Source: Planctomycetota bacterium (lineage in GTDB: Bacteria > Planctomycetota > Phycisphaerae > Phycisphaerales > UBA1924). Taken from it: 7,959 nucleotides of DNA. Positions 1-4,395 of the stretch are shown piece after piece. A program made the translations under genes and the position numbers. Within the stretch, counting starts at the first letter, position 1. Every line of letters begins with the position of its first letter. The notes under the pieces are model-generated. The model saw only the letters and a list, made by a program, of their open reading frames with translations. It was not told the DNA's origin and ran no database searches. The stretch lies in assembly GCA_017303565.1 (NCBI GenBank), contig JAFLCM010000107.1:1-7959 (forward strand). The letters run 5' to 3'.

Positions 1-231
1 GTCGATGCGGAGGTGCTCGGTGTAGACCCCTGAGGGCACGCGGACCACGGCGCCGGGCGGGGCATCGCTCAGCATCCGGCCGATGGCGCCCAGAGGGAGA
101 CGTTCGGCGGGGGCGCTGCTGACGGCCTTGGGCGCCGGGTGGGCCGGATCGTCCGCGCCGGGTGTCGGGGCGGCGTGCACGGGCACGAGGAAGCCCGCGG
201 CGAGGAGGAGTTGGAAGAGGTGGCGCTTCAC
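1..231 (-). CDS. nosD: NosD, periplasmic copper-cluster maturation protein (N-terminal 77 codons, cut by window edge)
   Basis: The reading frame starts at a GTG at 231..229 and runs off the left edge, so only the N-terminus is seen. It opens with a Sec signal peptide: basic MKRH, a hydrophobic stretch FQLLLAAGFLVPV, then a likely cut after VHA. The segment further on reads LGAIGRMLSDAPPGAVVRVPSGVYTEHLRID, cited here only as its key part PPGAVVRVPSGVY, which is the usual opening turn of NosD-type right-handed beta-helix proteins. Known role: NosD acts in the periplasm with the NosFY ABC transporter in building the CuZ site of NosZ. The GTG start is supported by a strong Shine-Dalgarno AAGGAG at 244..239, seven bases upstream. 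The GTG shares four bases (GTGA) with the stop of the NosB-like gene, which suggests translational coupling. The family call rests on N-terminal pattern plus context; the helix repeats lie outside the window. Confidence 0.82.
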   Translation of the reverse strand, partial: MKRHLFQLLLAAGFLVPVHAAPTPGADDPAHPAPKAVSSAPAERLPLGAIGRMLSDAPPGAVVRVPSGVYTEHLRID

Positions 232-905
232 GCCGTGGCTCCTTGCGCTGCGTCGTTCAGACGGGCGAGCGTGAGCGGGCGGTAGGCGCGGCGGTGGAAG
301 TAGAAGCCGACGACGACCAGCCCGGCGCACACGCAGGCGAGCCAGTAGCCCGTGCCCAGGTCGGCGTAGGTCTTGAACTGTCCGATGCCGCCCTCCCCCA
401 CCACCGTCGGGACAAAGGGCTTGACGGAGTTGGAGAGCGGGGCCTCCGGGTTGAGGTTCAGCCCGAAGCTGCGCATCCAGAAGTAGAGGTCTCCGAGGAA
501 GCCAAGCGGGAACGAGACGGCGGGGAGGGCGAGCAGGACGGCCCACCTGGTGTGGACGAGGGCGGCGCCCTCGACGAGGAGGAACATGGCGATGATCATC
601 CAGACGGAGGCGGCGCGTTCGAAGGCGGCGGCCTCGCCCAGGGGGCGCATGCCGATGTAGTGGTTGAGGCCGTCGATCTCGCGGACGTCGCCGGTGAGGT
701 GGTTGACGTAGGCGGTGAGGAAGAGGCCGTTGGGGTACTGCGGGGCCTCCAGTTCCATGTGCCAGTAGGGGAAGAAGATCGAGACGAGCAAGAGGACGCG
801 GGCGGCCATGAGGACGAGCGTCGGGGTGAGGTAACGCCAGCGGTGCGCGCGGTATTCCGCTTCGGGCACCCTCGGCCCGAGAATCGATTGCGAGAAGCGT
901 GACAT
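228..905 (-). CDS. nosB: NosB-like four-helix membrane protein of clade II nos clusters
   Basis: This 225-residue integral membrane protein has about four predicted helices, near residues 28-48, 97-117, 119-142 and 187-207. Between helices 1 and 2 is a loop with the motif YPNGLFLTAYVNHLTG followed by EIDGLNHYIGM; the polar NHY/IGM stretch looks conserved and functional. Known context: atypical (clade II) nos clusters carry a membrane protein of unknown function, called NosB, directly between nosZ and nosD, exactly where this gene sits. Its biochemical role is not established; a part in electron transfer, copper handling or NosZ assembly is possible. The ATG at 905 has GGAG at 915..912, six bases away. 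It lies 92 bases after the nosZ stop and its TGA overlaps the GTG of nosD. The same frame stays open far into nosZ, but that upstream part is only a shadow of nosZ and carries no membrane-protein pattern. Confidence 0.82.
   Translation of the reverse strand: MSRFSQSILGPRVPEAEYRAHRWRYLTPTLVLMAARVLLLVSIFFPYWHMELEAPQYPNGLFLTAYVNHLTGDVREIDGLNHYIGMRPLGEAAAFERAASVWMIIAMFLLVEGAALVHTRWAVLLALPAVSFPLGFLGDLYFWMRSFGLNLNPEAPLSNSVKPFVPTVVGEGGIGQFKTYADLGTGYWLACVCAGLVVVGFYFHRRAYRPLTLARLNDAAQGATA
239..244 (-). promoter_or_regulatory. Shine-Dalgarno site of nosD
   Basis: AAGGAG lies seven bases before a GTG codon, inside the end of the NosB-like gene. It decides the nosD start, which has no ATG nearby in the correct position. 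The site would be traversed by ribosomes finishing the upstream gene. Confidence 0.75.
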
Positions 906-997
906 GTGTGTCTCCGGTATCGGGGCTGCCCGGCAGCACCCGTGTTTGGGAAAGCCCCGGCGCGGGCTTCCGCCCGCGCGGGACCGCAAGGTTTGTG
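906..997 (-). other. Structured nosZ-nosB intergenic spacer
   Basis: These 92 bases hold two nested stem possibilities: CGGGGC at 921-926 can pair with GCCCCG at 954-959, enclosing a small GCTGC/GCAGC hairpin at 925-937. A separate perfect eight-base-pair hairpin follows at 960-979 (own entry). There is no T-tract, so a strong intrinsic terminator is unlikely. I see no further promoter. The structure could protect the nosZ transcript or reduce read-through into nosB and nosD. Confidence 0.4.
960..979 (-). repeat. GC-rich hairpin with tetraloop, REP-like core
   Basis: GCGCGGGC and GCCCGCGC form a perfect eight-base-pair stem around a four-base loop. In the transcript of the nos operon the loop reads GGAA, a GNRA tetraloop, so the RNA hairpin should be very stable. 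It begins 19 bases after the nosZ stop and has no U-run after it. The core GGGC-TTCC-GCCC recurs in degraded form in the gap at 4235-4246, suggesting a small dispersed intergenic element rather than a dedicated terminator. mRNA 3'-end stabilisation is another possibility. Confidence 0.5.
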
Positions 998-3121
998 CTA
1001 GCGCGCCGCCTCCGCGGTCTTGGGGGAGTCGGTGGTCGCCGCGGCGCTGGAGGCGCCGGACGGCTTGATGTGGAGATAACCCATCATCTCCAGGTGCAGG
1101 GCCGAGCAGAACTCGGTGCAGTAGAAGGGGTAGGTGCCGCCCTTGTCGGCGGTGAACTTGAACTCGGCGTACTCGCCGGGCTCGAGCGAGAGGTTGATGT
1201 TGTAGCCGCCGATGCAGAACCCGTGGGTGGCGTCCTGGGCGGTCTCCATGGCGGTGATGCGCCAGGTGACCTCGTCGCCCTCGTTGATCTCGACGTGCTC
1301 GGGAACGAAGTGGCTGCGGACGGCGGTCATGTTGACGGTGACCTTTTTGCCGTCGCGGACGACGCCCTCCGAGCCCTTTTTCGGGGCGTTGGGGTCGAGG
1401 GCCTGGGTGTGCGGGTTCCAGCCGACCTCCGGGTACACCTTCCAGGTCTGGAGTTTGTCGGCCTTGATCATCTGGCAGTAGTGCGGCTCGCCGACGCCGA
1501 TGGGCAGGTCGTAGAGGACGGGCATGGCGGTTCCGGGCTGGGCGATGTCGACAAGCTGGAAGTTCTGCGGGAGCAGCGGGCCCGTGGGCAGGAAGCGGTC
1601 GACGGACCACTTGCTCATGGAGATGAGGAAGTTCCCGTCGGGGCTGACGGTGTCGCCCTCGGCGGCGCAGAGGTGTCCGATGTTGTACTGCACGGGGGTC
1701 TTGTGGACGAGTTTCCAGGGCTGCTCGGAGTGCTGGCTGGCGTACTCGCCGCCGAGGCTCCACCGCGCGACGGCGGAGTCGAGGAACAGCGAGGTGTAGG
1801 CGTAGCCCTTGTTGTCGAACTGGGTGTGCAGGGGGCCGAGGCCGAGTTCGACCTGGGCTTCCTTGACGGCGTCGAAGTTGAGGACGGGCACGCCGTAGGA
1901 GTCGGTGCCGGAGTAGTTCTTGGCGGCGATGGCGGCCTTGATCTTCTCGATGGAGTAGACGGTGACGTGGGGGTCGAGTTTCCCGGCGACGATCATGTAC
2001 TGCCCGTTGGGGGTGACGTCGACGCCGTGGGGGCTCTTGGGCTCGGGGGCGAAGAAGAGGATGCCCTCGGCGATGCTGGTGTCCATGGTGACGACGGGGA
2101 ATCCGTTGATTTTCTTGGCCTTCCCGGCCTTGAAGGCGGCCTCGGCCTTCTTCCAGTCGATGATGTGCAGGTAGTCCATGTCGCGTTTGCTGGCGCCGGC
2201 CTCGAAGGGTGGGTTGCCCTTCTCGATGCCGCCGGTGGCCATCTCGGAGTTGAAGGAGTTGATGAAGAAGTAGCCGTCGCTGGCGTTCTTGCCCGCGTCG
2301 GCGAGGTCCTGCCAGTAGGGCGGGAGTTCGAGGGCGAAGGAGTTGGCCTCGTCGATGCGGCCCTTGGCGCGGTCGAACTTCCAGAGGGTGACCATGCCTC
2401 GATAGGACTTCTGGTAATCCTCGGGGGTGGCGTAGCCGTAGCCCAGGACGGTGGCGTACTGGCCGCCCTCGATGACGTAGTCGGTGTTGGGGGTGACGAA
2501 GGCGGCGCCGTGGTCGCTGATGGTGAGCGGGTTCTTGACGATCTGCTTGGTTTCCCAGTCGCGGAGGTCGATGACGCCGAGCCGGGCGTTGGCCTTGTCG
2601 CCGATGAAGAGGAACTGCCCGTCGTAGTCGCCCTTGGTTTCGGAGAGCGCGGGGTGGTGGGTGTCGCCCCATGCGACGAGTTTGCCGTTGATCTTCAGGG
2701 ACTCCATGACGTGGTCCTGCTCGCCGGTGAAGCCGTAGCCCTGCCACGATTCGGGGGTGAAGACCGAGATGGAGCGGAGCAGGCGCATGCTGGGGACGCC
2801 GATGGCGAAGACCTGACCGCTCTGGCCGCCGGAGGAGAAGAGGACGTAGTCGTCGTGGCGCCCGCTGGGGGTGTAGGTTTTCGCGGCGGCGATGAGGTCG
2901 TCGAGGTTGAGTTTGCGGTCGTTGGCCACCTTGGCGATCTGGGCGGCCTGCTCGGCGGTGATCTCGATGGGCTTGGCCTCTTCCTTGGCGGAGCGGCGCT
3001 TGCGGGCTTCCTGGGCGTTCGCGGGGATGGCGAGGGCGGCGATCGCGCCGGCCGCGAGCAGCAGCGCGAGCGCGTGTCGCTTTCCGGCCTTGGCGCCGAG
3101 ATGGTGGGTGTGGGTCGCCAT
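998..3121 (-). CDS. nosZ: NosZ, nitrous oxide reductase, clade II (Sec-exported)
   Basis: This 707-residue copper enzyme reduces N2O to N2 in the periplasm. The N-terminus KAGKRHALALLLAAG ending in ANA (cut after residue 36) is a Sec signal with no twin arginine, the hallmark of clade II NosZ. A propeller domain follows, starting near YVLFSSGGQSGQV (residues 92-104). Seven histidines stand in positions expected for the CuZ cluster: DTHH (155, 156), SDHG (204), then those in SPHGVD, LDPHV, GPLHT and NIGHL. The C-terminal cupredoxin domain has an intact CuA site: His633, and CTEFCSALHLEM giving Cys668, Cys672, His676 and Met679. Nothing appears truncated or frameshifted. I chose the ATG at 3121 because GGAG sits eight bases upstream at 3133..3130; an in-frame GTG at 3160 would add 13 residues without signal-peptide character. 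It follows the diheme cytochrome gene by 64 bases. Confidence is very high. Confidence 0.98.
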   Translation of the reverse strand: MATHTHHLGAKAGKRHALALLLAAGAIAALAIPANAQEARKRRSAKEEAKPIEITAEQAAQIAKVANDRKLNLDDLIAAAKTYTPSGRHDDYVLFSSGGQSGQVFAIGVPSMRLLRSISVFTPESWQGYGFTGEQDHVMESLKINGKLVAWGDTHHPALSETKGDYDGQFLFIGDKANARLGVIDLRDWETKQIVKNPLTISDHGAAFVTPNTDYVIEGGQYATVLGYGYATPEDYQKSYRGMVTLWKFDRAKGRIDEANSFALELPPYWQDLADAGKNASDGYFFINSFNSEMATGGIEKGNPPFEAGASKRDMDYLHIIDWKKAEAAFKAGKAKKINGFPVVTMDTSIAEGILFFAPEPKSPHGVDVTPNGQYMIVAGKLDPHVTVYSIEKIKAAIAAKNYSGTDSYGVPVLNFDAVKEAQVELGLGPLHTQFDNKGYAYTSLFLDSAVARWSLGGEYASQHSEQPWKLVHKTPVQYNIGHLCAAEGDTVSPDGNFLISMSKWSVDRFLPTGPLLPQNFQLVDIAQPGTAMPVLYDLPIGVGEPHYCQMIKADKLQTWKVYPEVGWNPHTQALDPNAPKKGSEGVVRDGKKVTVNMTAVRSHFVPEHVEINEGDEVTWRITAMETAQDATHGFCIGGYNINLSLEPGEYAEFKFTADKGGTYPFYCTEFCSALHLEMMGYLHIKPSGASSAAATTDSPKTAEAAR

Positions 3122-3129
3122 GAATCGGT

Positions 3130-3133
3130 CTCC
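3130..3133 (-). promoter_or_regulatory. Shine-Dalgarno site of nosZ
   Basis: GGAG with an eight-base spacing to the ATG at 3121..3119. It decides against the longer in-frame start, a GTG at 3160. Confidence 0.7.
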
Positions 3134-3142
3134 GTATGTGAA

Positions 3143-3178
3143 GGGAACCCCTGGTCGCACACGCTCTCGGGGGGTCCC
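3143..3178 (-). other. Stem-loop between the diheme cytochrome gene and nosZ
   Basis: GGGAACCCC at 3143-3151 pairs with GGGGTCCC at 3171-3178, giving eight base pairs with one bulged base and a 19-base loop. It fills most of the 64-base spacer and ends about ten bases before the nosZ ribosome site. No T-tract follows, so it is not a clear terminator. It could be a processing or stability element that lets nosZ be translated independently of the cytochrome gene. This is pairing by eye only. Confidence 0.4.
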
Positions 3179-3185
3179 GTTGTGA

Positions 3186-4115
3186 TTACTTGGCGGTCAC
3201 GGACGTGGACTTCGCGTCCTGCAGGGTGCGGAGGAAGGAGATGATGTCGAGGATGTCGTCGTCGCTCAGGGCCGGGTTCCCGCCCTTGGGGGGCATCTGG
3301 ATGCCGGTGGTGTTCTTGGGGTCCGAGGGGCCGCGGCCCTGCTTGATGAAGGCGAGCAGGGCGTCGTCGTCGAGCGAGCGGATGAAGTCGTTGTGGGCGA
3401 GGGCCTTGCCGTTGCCCTTGATGCCCGCGCCGTCGCGCCCGTGGCAGGAGACGCAGGTCTGGTGGAACAGCTTGTTGCCGCTGGCGATGTAGGCGGCCAG
3501 TTCGGCATCGCCGCCGGCGGCCTGCAGGGCTTTGGCCTTGTCGGCTTCGGTGACGACGATGACTGGGGGCGTCCAGGGTTCGAGGGCGGGGAGGCGGCGC
3601 GGGTCTTGGAGGCCGCGGAGGTACACGACGACCGCAGCGATGTCGTCCTCGGTCAGCGCGTCGTTGCCGCCCTTGGGAGGCATGGGGATCTTGGTGGTGT
3701 TGAGCGGGTCGGTGGCGGCGCGGCCCTTGACGATGAACTGCGCGAGCGAGGCGTCTGGGCGGTCGGCGACGAAGTCGCTGTGTACGAGGTCCTTGCCGAG
3801 GCCGGACTTGCCGAGGCCGCTGGCGGAGTGGCAGGAGGCGCAGGAGGTGTTGAAGACCTCGCGGCCCTTGAGCGCGGCGTCCTTGGCGATGGCGGCACCG
3901 GCGGGCAGTTCGGCCAGCCGCAGGTGCCACGCGGGCAGGGGGCGGGGCGTGAGCCAGGTGACGACCTGGACGAGCACGATGGTTGCGAGCACCCACACCG
4001 CCACGCCGCCCGCGGACACACCAGCGGCGAGGAGGAGCGCCAGGCCCTCACGCGCGGCGGAGGGGCGGGCGATGGGGAGCGAGCGGGAATCGGCGGCGGC
4101 GGGGTTGTGGCTCAT
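3186..4115 (-). CDS. Membrane-anchored diheme cytochrome c of the nos operon (two duplicated haem domains)
   Basis: This 309-residue protein has one N-terminal membrane helix (about residues 25-55), which anchors two class I cytochrome c domains facing the periplasm. Domain 1 binds haem at CASCH (92-96) with Met145 as likely sixth ligand; domain 2 binds at CVSCH (221-225) with Met274. Both domains share NTTxIxMPPKGGN and a following DDI motif, so they look like an internal duplication. Clade II nos clusters often encode two single-haem cytochromes, NosC1 and NosC2; this may be their fused counterpart, passing electrons from a quinol-oxidising complex to the CuA site of NosZ. That role is inferred from position directly before nosZ. 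I chose the ATG at 4115, which has GAGG eight bases upstream (4127..4124). The in-frame ATG at 4157 overlaps the -10 of a good promoter and is very unlikely to be transcribed. A general diheme electron-carrier cytochrome is the alternative. Confidence 0.9.
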   Translation of the reverse strand: MSHNPAAADSRSLPIARPSAAREGLALLLAAGVSAGGVAVWVLATIVLVQVVTWLTPRPLPAWHLRLAELPAGAAIAKDAALKGREVFNTSCASCHSASGLGKSGLGKDLVHSDFVADRPDASLAQFIVKGRAATDPLNTTKIPMPPKGGNDALTEDDIAAVVVYLRGLQDPRRLPALEPWTPPVIVVTEADKAKALQAAGGDAELAAYIASGNKLFHQTCVSCHGRDGAGIKGNGKALAHNDFIRSLDDDALLAFIKQGRGPSDPKNTTGIQMPPKGGNPALSDDDILDIISFLRTLQDAKSTSVTAK

Positions 4116-4123
4116 GGCGGCGG

Positions 4124-4127
4124 CCTC
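4124..4127 (-). promoter_or_regulatory. Shine-Dalgarno site of the diheme cytochrome gene
   Basis: GAGG, eight bases before the ATG at 4115. The upstream in-frame ATG at 4157 has no comparable purine run, which supports the shorter protein. Confidence 0.55.
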
Positions 4128-4142
4128 GGAAACCGGGAGTGT

Positions 4143-4177
4143 TCGATATATAGACATTTATATCTACCATTTATCGA
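4143..4177 (-). promoter_or_regulatory. Nested palindrome over the nos promoter, candidate operator
   Basis: An inner inverted repeat GATATA (4145-4150) / TATATC (4159-4164) with an eight-base centre covers the -10 hexamer and the expected start point. An outer pair TCGATA (4143-4148) / TATCGA (4172-4177) frames it. The position is right for a repressor. The size and AT-rich form resemble sites of Rrf2-family NO sensors such as NsrR, but there is no exact match I can claim. The FNR/DNR pattern TTGAT-N4-ATCAA is absent. AT-rich DNA forms such repeats easily, so this is tentative. Confidence 0.4.
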
Positions 4178-4185
4178 GCCGTCAA
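4157..4185 (-). promoter_or_regulatory. Sigma-70-type promoter of the nos operon
   Basis: On the coding strand TTGACG (4185..4180) is followed after exactly 17 bases by TATAAA (4162..4157). Each hexamer matches five of six consensus bases. The stretch is AT-rich within a very GC-rich region. Transcription should start around 4150, leaving a leader of about 35 bases before the chosen ATG of the diheme cytochrome gene. No other promoter this good is visible between 4395 and 1, so it probably serves the cytochrome gene, nosZ, nosB and nosD together. Confidence 0.65.
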
Positions 4186-4205
4186 CCCGCCGGCCTGAGA
4201 AAATC

Positions 4206-4248
4206 AAAAAAAAAGTCGGACGGCGGGGCGGCACGGGCGGAAGCCCCG
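4206..4248 (-). terminator. Possible weak terminator: stem plus T9 tract before the nos promoter
   Basis: In the coding direction CGGGGC (4248..4243) can pair with GCCCCG (4229..4224) over a 13-base loop. After nine bases comes a run of nine T (4214..4206). The gap between stem and T-run is larger than in a canonical intrinsic terminator, so function is uncertain. Location between the two gene blocks, about 150 bases after the iron-sulfur gene stop, fits a transcriptional break. The T-run could instead act as an upstream promoter element, lying about 20 bases before the -35. Confidence 0.3.
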
Positions 4249-4395
4249 AGAAACAGGCGATTTCCGCGTGGCTTCGGCGGTGCGGGGACGTCCCTCACCC
4301 CGGTTCCCGGGTTTCAAGGGGCTCGGGGGGAGCGTTGGAGGGGCACGCGGGGTGTGCCCGGGAATCGGAGGCTCCGTTGGCAGGGGCCGGCTGGG

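Larger units (their letters stand above)
4116..4395. other. Intergenic gap between the iron-sulfur gene and the nos operon
   Basis: These 280 bases hold no convincing gene. Besides the promoter, palindrome and T-run listed separately, there is a hairpin GGGCAC/GTGCCC at 4341-4359, a ten-base perfect palindrome GGGACGTCCC at 4285-4294, and a degraded copy of the hairpin core seen at 960-979 (4235-4246). Reading frames crossing the gap have no domain pattern or ribosome site. Confidence 0.6.

Noticed and set aside
906..2747. Upstream in-frame extension of the NosB-like gene inside nosZ
   Set aside because: The frame is open only because of high G+C; the product is Arg/Pro-rich without pattern, and a good ribosome site marks the start at 905.
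3014..3121. Tat signal peptide on NosZ
   Set aside because: The n-region is KAGKRHA with no RR pair before the hydrophobic core, so it is a Sec signal, as in clade II enzymes.
899..3244. Long plus-strand open frame of 781 codons opposite nosZ
   Set aside because: It is antisense to an unquestionable nosZ. The product is a low-complexity Gly/Val/Asp/Glu-rich string with no domain, as expected from the reverse frame of a GC-biased gene.
4143..4177. FNR/DNR binding site before the nos operon
   Set aside because: The palindrome halves do not match TTGAT-N4-ATCAA in spacing or sequence.
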